Part shown: one piece after another, positions 25,124-33,919 of the stretch
Numbering within the stretch: position 1 is the first letter of the stretch
How the letters are laid out: the number at the start of each line of letters is the position of its first letter
Assembly (NCBI GenBank): GCA_002503845.1
Contig: DASO01000006.1
Span: forward strand, 77,753-120,251
From: Euryarchaeota archaeon UBA24
GTDB lineage: Archaea > Halobacteriota > Halobacteria > Halobacteriales > Hikarchaeaceae
Length of the DNA stretch: 42,499 nucleotides
Reading direction: 5' to 3'
The notes under the pieces: generated by a model
Databases searched by the model: none
Told to the model about the DNA's origin: nothing
Seen by the model: only the letters and a program-made list of their open reading frames with translations
Made by a program: the position numbers and the translations under genes

Positions 25124-26608
25124 ATGGTTCAAATGAGAGGGGGAGATGTCGTTCCGGTGATTGGACTAGAGGTTCATGTTCAACTCGAGACTAATACTAA
25201 AATTTTCTGCAGATGTAGCACGAAAATGTCTATAGAGCCAAATACGAATGTATGCCCGGTATGTCTGGGTCTTCCGGGGGCCCTGCCTACATTGAATGAA
25301 GCAGCAGTGAGAGCCGCCGTGAAAATAGGTAAAGCAATTGGGGCAGATATTTCAGAAGAGACTTCATTCCATCGGAAGAATTATTTTTACCCAGATCTGC
25401 CTAAAGGTTTTCAGATTACACAATATGATGAGCCCATTTGTACAAATGGTCAAATGGAAATTAATGTAGAGGGAAATCGGAGAAAAATAAGAATTGAACG
25501 TGCCCATTTAGAAGAGGACCCCGGTAGTCTGCAGCATATATCAGAAGGAAAAAGAGGAGACGAATATGTCCTAGTGGATTATAATAGGGCAGGGATTCCT
25601 TTAGTTGAAATTGTGACAGAGCCGGATTTACGTGCTCCAAAAGAAGTGAGGTTATTTTTGGCAAAGTTAGAAGAAGATTTAGAATACCTAGGCGTATTTG
25701 ACTCGACAAGGGATGGATCATTGAGAGCAGATGCGAATGTTTCATTGATAAGTGGGTCGAATGTGAATGAAGATGGTACTATTGACCGGAGAATTCTGCA
25801 AGCTGCAGAGAGAATTGAAATAAAAAATATATCTAGTCATAAAGGGGCAGAGAAAGCACTAGTATATGAGATCAGTAGGCAAAAAAATACCATTATGCAT
25901 GGGGGAGAAATCAAACAGGAAACACGACATTGGGATGAAAATCGAGGGATAACCATATCGATGCGGTCTAAGGAAACAGAAGGAGATTATAGATATTTTA
26001 CCGAGTTTGATCTGCCTAGTTTAACAGGAGAGTGGTGGGAAGATTATGTGAAGAATATAGAGATTCCAGAATTACCAGAAGCAAAAAGAAATAGATTCTA
26101 TGAAGAATATGGGCTCACAGTGGAAGTGGCTTCGAAATTAACTTCAACGAGAGATGTTGCGGAGTTTTATGAAGAAGTGGTTAAAGAGTTTGATCCGGAT
26201 CTTGCTGCTAGGTGGGTGGCGGACATAATACTGGGAGAACTCAACTACCGAGATATGAATATAGAAGATGCAATAGACAGACTATATGAATTTAAAAGGG
26301 TGATGGCATTAGTATCTGAGGGAAAAATCACAGAAAAAAATGCTAGATCGATTGTATTACGTCGCATGTTGGATGAAGAGATTAGTCCAGAAGAGATAAT
26401 TGATCAAGAGAAATTAGAGATTAGCAGTGGTCAGGAAGTCGAGGAAATTGTCCTAGAGGTAGTCAAGGAAAACGAATCTGCGGTGGAAGATTATAATAGA
26501 GGAGAAGGGAATGCTATGAACTATTTAGTTGGAAAAGTGATGGTAAAGACAAGAGGAAATGCAGACCCTGCTGTCATTAATCAGATTCTAAAAGAGATTC
26601 TAGATTGA
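25124..26608 (+). CDS. gatB: Asp-tRNA(Asn)/Glu-tRNA(Gln) amidotransferase subunit B
   Basis: GatB is the subunit of the GatCAB transamidase that binds and activates the misacylated tRNA. I use ATG 25124 (494 residues); ATG 25133 (MRGGDVVPVIGLEVHVQL) is equally possible. The cradle domain shows VIGLEVHVQLETNTKIFC, zinc-type cysteines in CRCSTKMSIEPNTNVCPVC, GLPGALPTLN, HRKNYFYPDLPKGFQITQYD and SLRADANVS. The C-terminal YqeY-like domain ends GNADPAVINQILKEIL. In archaea GatDE normally serves Gln, leaving GatCAB for Asn; the AspRS signature in this window agrees. No gatA or gatC is nearby. topA starts 76 bases downstream. Confidence 0.96.
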   Translation: MVQMRGGDVVPVIGLEVHVQLETNTKIFCRCSTKMSIEPNTNVCPVCLGLPGALPTLNEAAVRAAVKIGKAIGADISEETSFHRKNYFYPDLPKGFQITQYDEPICTNGQMEINVEGNRRKIRIERAHLEEDPGSLQHISEGKRGDEYVLVDYNRAGIPLVEIVTEPDLRAPKEVRLFLAKLEEDLEYLGVFDSTRDGSLRADANVSLISGSNVNEDGTIDRRILQAAERIEIKNISSHKGAEKALVYEISRQKNTIMHGGEIKQETRHWDENRGITISMRSKETEGDYRYFTEFDLPSLTGEWWEDYVKNIEIPELPEAKRNRFYEEYGLTVEVASKLTSTRDVAEFYEEVVKEFDPDLAARWVADIILGELNYRDMNIEDAIDRLYEFKRVMALVSEGKITEKNARSIVLRRMLDEEISPEEIIDQEKLEISSGQEVEEIVLEVVKENESAVEDYNRGEGNAMNYLVGKVMVKTRGNADPAVINQILKEILD

Positions 26609-26684
26609 TAAAAATGAAAGGAAAGGTTTACAATAGCTTGAGCTCGACGGCCACAGTGTTCGGAAAAAAATAGAGGCAAAAAAG

Positions 26685-29033
26685 ATGGAATTGATTGTAT
26701 CGGAAAAGGAGATAGCTGCCAAGCGGGTTGCTGAGATATTATCAGATAAATCTGCCAAGGTTAAAAAAATAAATAAAATCAATGTTTATGAATGGGATGG
26801 AGCAAAATGTATGGGACTCTCGGGGCATGTGGTTGGGGTGGATTTTCCAAAAAAATATTCAGATTGGAATAAAATAGATCCGAAAGAATTGATTGAAGCG
26901 GAGATCATAAAGAAACCGATTAGATCGGATATTGTAAAAGTGTTAGAACAAGTTAGTTCGAAAGTAGACAAAGTGATTGTGGCAACTGACTATGATAGAG
27001 AAGGTGAGTTAATTGGAAAAGAAGCATATGAAATTGTCAGGGGAGTAAACAAAGAAACTCCGATAGAACGAGTTCGGTTTTCATCGATTACTTCAAAGGA
27101 AATAAAAGATAGTTTTAGTAATCCAGAAGAAATTGACTTTAATTTGGCAGAAGCGGGAGAGGCTCGTCAGATCATAGATCTTGTGTGGGGAGCTGCTTTG
27201 ACACGTTACCTATCTCTTGCGTCAAAACAGTATGGGAAAGACTTTATTTCAGTAGGAAGGGTTCAATCTCCGACACTTAAACTGATAGTCGACCGGGAGA
27301 GGGAAATAGATGAATTTATTCCGGAAGATTATTGGGAAATATTTGCAGAAGTGGGAGGAATTGGAGAGAATTCGAAAGGATTTCAAGTGAAATATTTCTT
27401 CACAGAAGAAGGGAAAGAAAGTGATAGAGTTCTATCGGCAGAAGAGTCTGATAGAATACTTAGGGTTATCAAAGGTGCGGGCGAAGTAAAAGTTGAAGAA
27501 GTAAAGCAAAAAACCAGAATTGACCAGCCCCCAACTCCATTTAATACAACTCAGTTTATTCGGGCGGCGGGAGGAATAGGAGTGGTTGCAAAACGCGCTA
27601 TGAATATAGCAGAATCACTATACACTGCGGGTTATATCACATACCCAAGGACGGATAATACCGTGTATCCAAAAAGTTTGGATTGTAAAGAGTTGCTAGA
27701 TATCCTCTCTAAAAATTCTATATTTAAAGAAGATGCCACATATCTCGTAGAGCTAGATAAAAAGCCAACACGGGGGAAGAAAGAAACAACAGATCACCCC
27801 CCTATCCACCCTACAATACAAATTCCAAAAAAGGAAAGTCTTGAACCGGCAGAGTGGAAAATTTATGAGTTAATAGTTAGACGGTTTATGGGAACTGTTG
27901 CAGAACCTGCTGAATGGGATCACCTTCGAGTGGTGGTAGAAGCAGAAAGTGAGTTATTCAAGGCGAGTGGGAGACGGCTAGTCAAGGAAGGATATCACAG
28001 AGTATATCCTTATCACAAAAATGAAGAAAATTATATCCCGAAGGTGGAAGAAGGATCCAAGCTATCTATGAAACAAGCATGGGTGGAACAGAAGGAAACC
28101 CAACCCCCAAGAAGGTATGGACAGGCTAGGCTGATCGAGACCATGGAAAAGATGGGAATCGGGACGAAATCTACAAGGCATAATACAATAGAAAAACTTT
28201 ATCAGAGAGGATATTTAGAAGAGAATCCGCCCCAACCTACAAATTTGGCCAGAGGAGTTGTGGAAGCAGCGGAAAAATATGCAGAATTGGTAGTATCGGA
28301 AAAAATGACTGCGGAGCTTGAATCGAACATGGCGGAAATAGCCAAAGGAGATTCTACATTAGAAGAAGTTACCAAGCGATCTAGAGAAATTTTAGCTGAG
28401 GTTTTTGAGGAATTGAAGGGTTCGGAGGAAGAAATAGGAGGGCATATAAGGAATGCGTTGAAGGCTGATAAAACAATAGGTCCGTGTCCAGATTGCGGCA
28501 AAGATTTGGTTGTTAGGAAGAGCAGAAGAAGGGGATCATTCTTTGTGGGATGTGATAATTGGCCAGAATGTAAATTCACATTGCCATTGCCCAATAAAGG
28601 AGAGCCGACAGTGGTAAAAAATATTTGTGAAAAGCATGATTTGAAAAATATTAAAATGATTGCAGGGAGGGGTACTTTCGTGTATGGGTGTCCCATTTGT
28701 GAAGCGGATGTTGCAGAAGCGGAGGAAGATTTGGTCATAGGTTCGTGTCCAGAGTGCAATTCCCAAGAAGGAGGAGAGCTTGCGATTAAGAGGATGAGGA
28801 GTGGGTCGCGGTTGGTAGGGTGTACTAGGTATCCTGAATGTGGATATACACTTCCATTCCCACGAGAGGGTGAGATAGAAATATCAGACAGGGTTTGTGA
28901 AGACCATAGACTTCCCGAACTGGTGATTCATAAGGGGAAAGATCCATGGGAGATCGGATGCCCAATTTGTAATTTTGAAGCATATAAAGCGGCGAGAGAA
29001 GCTAGGAAAAAGAAAAAGAGCAAACAAAAATGA
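26685..29033 (+). CDS. topA: DNA topoisomerase I, type IA
   Basis: A 782-residue enzyme relaxing negative supercoils. The TOPRIM domain has an N-terminal MELIVSEKEIAAKRVAEIL with the catalytic Glu, and VIVATDYDREGELIG near 104-118. The active-site Tyr is in GYITYPRTDNTVYP near residue 322, preceded by PPTPFNTTQF. GKKETTDHPPIHPT and the GTKSTRHNTIEKLYQRGY segment are conserved. The C-terminus has four cysteine-rich modules in an alternating order: C4 ribbons starting at Cys601 and Cys688, and C-x2-H/C-x2-C modules starting at Cys648 and Cys738, then a Lys-rich tail. The 76-base spacer after gatB has no clear terminator. Confidence 0.96.
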   Translation: MELIVSEKEIAAKRVAEILSDKSAKVKKINKINVYEWDGAKCMGLSGHVVGVDFPKKYSDWNKIDPKELIEAEIIKKPIRSDIVKVLEQVSSKVDKVIVATDYDREGELIGKEAYEIVRGVNKETPIERVRFSSITSKEIKDSFSNPEEIDFNLAEAGEARQIIDLVWGAALTRYLSLASKQYGKDFISVGRVQSPTLKLIVDREREIDEFIPEDYWEIFAEVGGIGENSKGFQVKYFFTEEGKESDRVLSAEESDRILRVIKGAGEVKVEEVKQKTRIDQPPTPFNTTQFIRAAGGIGVVAKRAMNIAESLYTAGYITYPRTDNTVYPKSLDCKELLDILSKNSIFKEDATYLVELDKKPTRGKKETTDHPPIHPTIQIPKKESLEPAEWKIYELIVRRFMGTVAEPAEWDHLRVVVEAESELFKASGRRLVKEGYHRVYPYHKNEENYIPKVEEGSKLSMKQAWVEQKETQPPRRYGQARLIETMEKMGIGTKSTRHNTIEKLYQRGYLEENPPQPTNLARGVVEAAEKYAELVVSEKMTAELESNMAEIAKGDSTLEEVTKRSREILAEVFEELKGSEEEIGGHIRNALKADKTIGPCPDCGKDLVVRKSRRRGSFFVGCDNWPECKFTLPLPNKGEPTVVKNICEKHDLKNIKMIAGRGTFVYGCPICEADVAEAEEDLVIGSCPECNSQEGGELAIKRMRSGSRLVGCTRYPECGYTLPFPREGEIEISDRVCEDHRLPELVIHKGKDPWEIGCPICNFEAYKAAREARKKKKSKQK

Positions 29034-29076
29034 GCTATATCTAATTCAGGTTCTCATTTCCAGAACAGTTAACCTT

Positions 29077-29090
29077 ATGTACATATAAGT
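29077..29090 (+). promoter_or_regulatory. trp promoter: TATA-like element overlapped by a TGTACA box
   Basis: ACATATAAGT (29081-29090) is TATA-like and lies about 21 bases before the trpC ATG. The palindrome ATGTACAT (29077-29084) overlaps its upstream edge, and a partial copy CGTACA lies at 29098-29103. In Methanothermobacter the repressor TrpY binds TGTACA boxes at trp promoters and blocks TBP access. A similar control here is inferred. Confidence 0.5.
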
Positions 29091-29106
29091 TCATAAACGT
29101 ACAATA

Positions 29107-29865
29107 ATGAACAAAAAAGAGAGGCTGGCACCTGAGATTCAGGCGATACTAGAATCGGCTCGGCGAAGGGAGCCTCCTGGCGAGAGAGTTGAGGTTTCTG
29201 CACGGTCATTTCCAGAGGCATTGGAAAAATCTATAAAAAAGGGGAACATTCCAATTATAGCGGAAATAAAACCCACAAGCCCAACTACGGAAGGGATACG
29301 TCATGATGATCCGGTGGAGATGGCTATTTCTATGGTGAAAAATGGGGCGACTGCCCTGTCTGTTTTGACTGAACCAGATTATTTTCATGGATCGATTGAA
29401 TCTCTTGAGCGTGTGAGAAAAGCGGTTGAAGTCCCTATTTTGAGAAAAGATTTCATATTGAATGAAATGCAACTAGATGCCGTCGAATCGGATATTGTGT
29501 TGATAATAGCTAGTTTTGTAGAGGAGGTAGATAAACTAGTTTTGGCTGCGAAACAAAGAGGATTCCAGGTATTGGTGGAAGTACATTCGGAGGAAGAAAT
29601 AGAGATGGCAGTGGGGGCTGGAGCGGAGATTATTGGGATAAACAATAGGAATATAAAAAACCTAGAGGTAGATCTAAATACCTTCAAACTACTTGCACCC
29701 AAAGTCCCTTCTGATGTTATTTTAATTGCAGAGAGTGGAATCAAAAGTGTGGCAGATGCTATAACGATGTATGAGGAGGGGGCAGATGGGTTGCTTATCG
29801 GAACGGCCATCATGCAAGGAGACATAGGGGAGAACACAAAGCGGTTTGCTCAGATCGAAATATGA
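29107..29865 (+). CDS. trpC: Indole-3-glycerol phosphate synthase
   Basis: A 252-residue TIM barrel that closes the indole ring in tryptophan synthesis. Conserved catalytic stretches are [12 protein letters not shown] (Lys near 56), [42 protein letters not shown] and LIAESGIKS, with the C-terminal phosphate site [12 protein letters not shown]. It is the first gene of trpC-trpB-trpA; its stop overlaps the trpB ATG. No trpD, trpE, trpF or trpG is present, which fits the split trp operons of haloarchaea. The promoter carries a TGTACA box. Confidence 0.96.
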   Translation: MNKKERLAPEIQAILESARRREPPGERVEVSARSFPEALEKSIKKGNIPIIAEIKPTSPTTEGIRHDDPVEMAISMVKNGATALSVLTEPDYFHGSIESLERVRKAVEVPILRKDFILNEMQLDAVESDIVLIIASFVEEVDKLVLAAKQRGFQVLVEVHSEEEIEMAVGAGAEIIGINNRNIKNLEVDLNTFKLLAPKVPSDVILIAESGIKSVADAITMYEEGADGLLIGTAIMQGDIGENTKRFAQIEI

Positions 29866-31097
29866 ATAGTACTAAATTTGGGAAATATGGAGGACAATAC
29901 GTGCCAGAGGTGCTGATGCCAGCTATATCAGAATTGACTTCGGCGTATGAGAATTATGTGAGAAATAATAAAGATGGATTTATGGATGATTTTTTTGATC
30001 GGTTGAAAGATTTCGGAGGACGTCCAACTCCATTGTATAAGGCAGAAAGGTTGTCGGAAAAATATGGGAGGGAAATATATCTTAAACGGGAAGATCTTTT
30101 GCACGGAGGTGCGCATAAATTGAACAACGCTCTTGGGCAGTGCTTGCTAGCGAAATACATGGGAAAGGATAGGATTATTGCGGAAACTGGGGCTGGCCAG
30201 CATGGAACTGCAACTGCTATGGCTGCGTCATATCTAGGATTGGATTGTGAAATATATATGGGGAAAAAGGACATCAATAGACAGCGGCCAAATGTATTTC
30301 GTATGGAGATTAATGGTGCGAAGGTAAATTCGGTTGAAAGAGGAAGTGGAACATTAAAAGAAGCAATAAATGAGACACTAAGGGATTGGTCAAAGAGTGT
30401 AGATACAACACACTATGTAATTGGGTCAGTGGTAGGGCCACACCCATTCCCTAAAATGGTAAGAGATTTTCAAGCGATAATATCACAGGAGGCGCGGGAA
30501 CAAATTCAAGCGGAAATTGGGAGACTTCCAGATAGTGTTGTTGCTTGTGCAGGAGGGGGTTCAAACGCAATGGGTGCATTTTACAATTTTCTGCAGGATG
30601 AACAGGTTAATTTAATTGCGGTTGAAGCGGGTGGAAAGGGTATAGAAGCTGAATCAGAAGGTAAGATAGCACATCATTCGGCGTCTTTGACCATAGGGAA
30701 AGAAGGTGTGTTGCACGGTGCGAGAACAAAAATACTTCAAGATGTAGATGGACAAATAGTAGAATCCCATAGCATTTCTGCAGGATTGGATTATGCAGGG
30801 GTGGGACCAGAATTAGCCTATTTGGTTGATGAGGGCCGAGTAATACCAAGAATTGTCCGTGATGAGAATGCAATAGAGGCCTTTTTCTTACTATCAGAAA
30901 TGGAAGGAATAATTCCGGCACTCGAGACGTCTCATGCAATTGGATACCTAGAGAATCATGTTGAAGGAGATATAGGAGAAGTAGTAATTGTAAACCTGTC
31001 GGGGAGAGGGGACAAAGATGTAGAAACTGTGATCGAAGAATCGCACAGATTGGGATTAAAAAATCAGACAATGGATCGGATTAAAAAAGGGATATGA
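29862..31097 (+). CDS. trpB: Tryptophan synthase beta subunit
   Basis: A 411-residue PLP enzyme joining indole and serine to give tryptophan. The start [15 protein letters not shown] is diagnostic of the TrpB1 class. The PLP lysine is Lys86 in [29 protein letters not shown] follows, and the phosphate-binding glycine loop is [29 protein letters not shown] and ETSHAIGYL are also conserved. It overlaps trpC and trpA by ATGA, so all three are coupled. Confidence 0.97.
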   Translation: MNSTKFGKYGGQYVPEVLMPAISELTSAYENYVRNNKDGFMDDFFDRLKDFGGRPTPLYKAERLSEKYGREIYLKREDLLHGGAHKLNNALGQCLLAKYMGKDRIIAETGAGQHGTATAMAASYLGLDCEIYMGKKDINRQRPNVFRMEINGAKVNSVERGSGTLKEAINETLRDWSKSVDTTHYVIGSVVGPHPFPKMVRDFQAIISQEAREQIQAEIGRLPDSVVACAGGGSNAMGAFYNFLQDEQVNLIAVEAGGKGIEAESEGKIAHHSASLTIGKEGVLHGARTKILQDVDGQIVESHSISAGLDYAGVGPELAYLVDEGRVIPRIVRDENAIEAFFLLSEMEGIIPALETSHAIGYLENHVEGDIGEVVIVNLSGRGDKDVETVIEESHRLGLKNQTMDRIKKGI

Positions 31098-31912
31098 GTT
31101 TAATTAAGAATGCATTTTCAGATGGGCCAATACTGATCCCATACATAGCGGCAGGGGATCCAGATCAAGAGGCTACAGTAGAATATGTAGCCGCGCTTGT
31201 TCGAGGGGGGGCGAAAATAATAGAATTAGGATTGCCATTTTCAGAACCAATAGCAGATGGGCCAATAATTCAAGAGGCAATAAATAGAGCTCTAGAAGCA
31301 GGTATGACTCCGGGGAAATTTTTTGAGTTAGTTTCTAGGATGGATTGTGAGGTTCCAATAGTGGTAATGACATATTACAATATAGTTCATCAATATGGAG
31401 AGATCCCCATAGAATCGTTTGTTTCTGATTCCGTTAAATGTGGTATAAGTGGGATGATAATTCCAGATCTGCCGGTTGAAGAAGCAGAGCTATTGCTGAA
31501 AGTTTGCAATAAAAGGGGGGTTGATTTAATATTCATTATTGCACCTACTACACGTGAGCAACGAATAAAAAAGATAATGGAAAAAATTTCAGGTTTTGTG
31601 TATGTTCAAGCTAGACTAGGAACAACTGGCATCCATAGAGATGTGAGTCAGACTACGTATGAAAGTTTGGATAGATTAAGAAAATATAACATTCCAAAAG
31701 CAGTAGGGTTTGGTGTGAGTAACGCGGATCAGGCAGCTGAGATAATCGGATCGGGGGCGGATGGAGTGATAGCAGGGAGTGTATTTGTAGATATGATTGA
31801 TAAAGGTCGAATAGAAGGAGTTGATAGAGAAGACACGATTAGATTACTAGAGGAGAAAGCTCGGGAATTGGTACGCGGTATTAGAGGAGGAACAGAGAAT
31901 AATAAACCGTAA
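31094..31912 (+). CDS. trpA: Tryptophan synthase alpha subunit
   Basis: A 272-residue barrel cleaving indole-3-glycerol phosphate to indole, which is channelled to TrpB. The catalytic residues are Glu44 in [16 protein letters not shown] and Asp55. The PYIAAGDPD start, [33 protein letters not shown] and [10 protein letters not shown] stretches are typical. The gene ends 37 bases before the ADH synthase ATG, and the operon probably continues into the two early shikimate genes. Confidence 0.96.
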   Translation: MSLIKNAFSDGPILIPYIAAGDPDQEATVEYVAALVRGGAKIIELGLPFSEPIADGPIIQEAINRALEAGMTPGKFFELVSRMDCEVPIVVMTYYNIVHQYGEIPIESFVSDSVKCGISGMIIPDLPVEEAELLLKVCNKRGVDLIFIIAPTTREQRIKKIMEKISGFVYVQARLGTTGIHRDVSQTTYESLDRLRKYNIPKAVGFGVSNADQAAEIIGSGADGVIAGSVFVDMIDKGRIEGVDREDTIRLLEEKARELVRGIRGGTENNKP

Positions 31913-31949
31913 CGCACATAACCGGTGAGTGCGACACGATAACACACTA

Positions 31950-32741
31950 ATGAATACAGGAACGGCTGCAAGATTATGCAGAATTGGAAAAGGTAACAAA
32001 TACGTCATTGTACCAATAGACCACGGCTTGACTCAAGGGGCGGTGGATGGATTGAGAGATGTAGAATCAACTGTTGACGCAGTTACAAGGGGTGGTGTTG
32101 ATGCCATTCTTTCCCAGAAGGGGATTGCACAGAGGGTTCATCAGAGTAAAAATGGGGCAGGATATATTATGCACTTAAATGGGTCAACAGATATTGGACC
32201 GGCTCCAGGAGATAAGCGTTTGACTGGGACTGTTGAAGAGGCTGTTAAAATTGGTGCGGATGCGGTTTCATACCATATAAATGTTACAAGTGAGTATGAA
32301 GGGAACCAGATAGAGTCTCTTGCAAAGGTAACGAAAGATGCCAATGAATTTGGTATGCCGATACTAGTGATGTGCTATGTTAGAGGACACGAAGAAAATG
32401 CGAAGGATCCAGAAAAAATTTCGCATGCTGTTCGCCTCGGGGAAGAGCTTGGGGCGGACATCATAAAAACCGCATACACAGGTGATCCAAAAAGTTTTGA
32501 ATCAGTGGTCGCTGCAACCTCCAAACCCGTGGTGATTGCAGGGGGGAAGAAAGGGACGGATAAAGAGACTATTGAAATGGTGAAAGGTGCGATGGAGGCA
32601 GGTGCATCGGGAGTTTCAATGGGTCGGTGTATATTCCAACATAAAGATCCAGAGTCAATATCCCGTGCAGTGGTAGAGATAGTTCACAATGGAGTATCTG
32701 TTGAGAAAGCGATGGAAAAATCAGGTTTGTTAGAAAAATGA
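31950..32741 (+). CDS. 2-amino-3,7-dideoxy-D-threo-hept-6-ulosonate synthase (ADH synthase)
   Basis: This class I aldolase-like enzyme makes ADH from a 6-deoxy-5-ketofructose phosphate and aspartate semialdehyde, the archaeal replacement for the DAHP synthase step. I use ATG 31950 (263 residues, MNTGTAARLCRIGKGNKYVIV); a GTG at 31929 would add seven residues. Asp24 and His25 in VPIDHG and Lys173 in IIKTAYTGDP are the expected Schiff-base and acid-base residues. The C-terminal PVVIAGGKK and GVSMGRCIFQH form the phosphate site. In haloarchaea this gene also follows trpCBA. It overlaps the DHQ synthase II gene by ATGA. Confidence 0.93.
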   Translation: MNTGTAARLCRIGKGNKYVIVPIDHGLTQGAVDGLRDVESTVDAVTRGGVDAILSQKGIAQRVHQSKNGAGYIMHLNGSTDIGPAPGDKRLTGTVEEAVKIGADAVSYHINVTSEYEGNQIESLAKVTKDANEFGMPILVMCYVRGHEENAKDPEKISHAVRLGEELGADIIKTAYTGDPKSFESVVAATSKPVVIAGGKKGTDKETIEMVKGAMEAGASGVSMGRCIFQHKDPESISRAVVEIVHNGVSVEKAMEKSGLLEK

Positions 32742-33910
32742 AACGGAGTGTTTGGCTTAAAGCAGATGCAGGGGATTGGGAGTCCAAAAAGAGGCGCATA
32801 ACAGCAGGTTTAGAAGCTGGAGTAGATTGGGTGTTGGTGAATGATGTTGATGTAAATGCCGTTAGAGAGTTAGGGAATATAAAAATTGCTGCGTTTACTA
32901 CCAATGACGTTCAGGTAATGGAGGCAGAAGGGACGGGTAGTGGTCAGGATGCAGCTGATGCAGTAATCATAGGAAAAAAAGGTGAAGGTGATGGGACTGT
33001 AGAATTACCTAAAAAACTCTCGGATTCTACAGATGTAAAAGCCGTCAGAAGGGGAGGTGCAGATGGAGGATATATTCGAATATTATCGAAGGGGCATGAA
33101 TCATTGGCAGAGGAAATAGCTAAGGTGGGAGAGTATACGATAGTTAGTGGAGAGGATTGGAAAATCATCCCTCTAGAAAATTTAATTGCAAGAATTGGGG
33201 ACCAAACAGAATTGGTTGCGGGAGTAAATAGTTCTGAAGAAGCTAGAACCGCTTTCGAGACTTTGGAGATAGGAGCCAATGGGGTGTTAATAGATTCCGA
33301 CGATCTGAGTGAGATTAGATCAACGGTGGATTTAAGAGATTCAGCGGATAGAGAAGCTTTAGAATTGGAATGGGCAACAGTAGTATCTGTAAAAAGTACA
33401 GGTATGGCAGATAGAGTATGTGTAGATACGGGTTCTCTCATGCATTCAGAAGAGGGTATGCTTATTGGTTCAATGGCAAGGGGATTATTTTTTGTACATG
33501 CAGAAACTGCAGAATCGCCATATGTTGCTTCCCGGCCGTTTCGGGTGAATGCAGGGGCAGTTCATGCATACGTTAGATCTTTAGGAGGAAAAACCAGATA
33601 CCTGGCAGAACTGCAAAGTGGAGATGAGATTCAAATTGTAAATACCGAGGGAGAAACTAGAGAAGCGGTTGTGGGAAGGTGTAAGATAGAAAAACGTCCT
33701 ATGCTTCGGATTGAGGCTATAATTGGAACAAAAAAAGGAGAAGATAGGATCGAGACATTGTTGCAGAATGCAGAAACTGTCAAAGTAGCAACCCAAAAAG
33801 GTCCTAAAGCCGTTACAGCTTTAGAGGTTGGGGATGAGGTATTGGTTTGCTACGAACATGCTGCTCGCCATTTTGGTGAAGCAATTGATGAGAGTATAAT
33901 TGAGAAATGA
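32738..33910 (+). CDS. 3-dehydroquinate synthase type II
   Basis: A 390-residue NAD-dependent enzyme that converts ADH to 3-dehydroquinate, the substrate of AroD. It is unrelated to bacterial AroB. Landmarks are the start VWLKADAGDWESKKRRI, the GANGVLIDSDD segment, CVDTGSLMHSEEGMLIGSMARGLFFVHAE (in two pieces) and NAGAVHAYV, then a C-terminal all-beta domain (GRCKIEKRPMLRIEA). Coupled by ATGA overlap to the ADH synthase gene. Convergent with lonB, 9 bases apart. Confidence 0.95.
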   Translation: MKRSVWLKADAGDWESKKRRITAGLEAGVDWVLVNDVDVNAVRELGNIKIAAFTTNDVQVMEAEGTGSGQDAADAVIIGKKGEGDGTVELPKKLSDSTDVKAVRRGGADGGYIRILSKGHESLAEEIAKVGEYTIVSGEDWKIIPLENLIARIGDQTELVAGVNSSEEARTAFETLEIGANGVLIDSDDLSEIRSTVDLRDSADREALELEWATVVSVKSTGMADRVCVDTGSLMHSEEGMLIGSMARGLFFVHAETAESPYVASRPFRVNAGAVHAYVRSLGGKTRYLAELQSGDEIQIVNTEGETREAVVGRCKIEKRPMLRIEAIIGTKKGEDRIETLLQNAETVKVATQKGPKAVTALEVGDEVLVCYEHAARHFGEAIDESIIEK

Positions 33911-33919
33911 AATTAGAGA

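Noticed and set aside
28202..28759. 185-codon open frame on the minus strand
   Set aside because: It is antisense to the topA C-terminal region with intact zinc motifs; an open antisense frame is expected from the codon bias.
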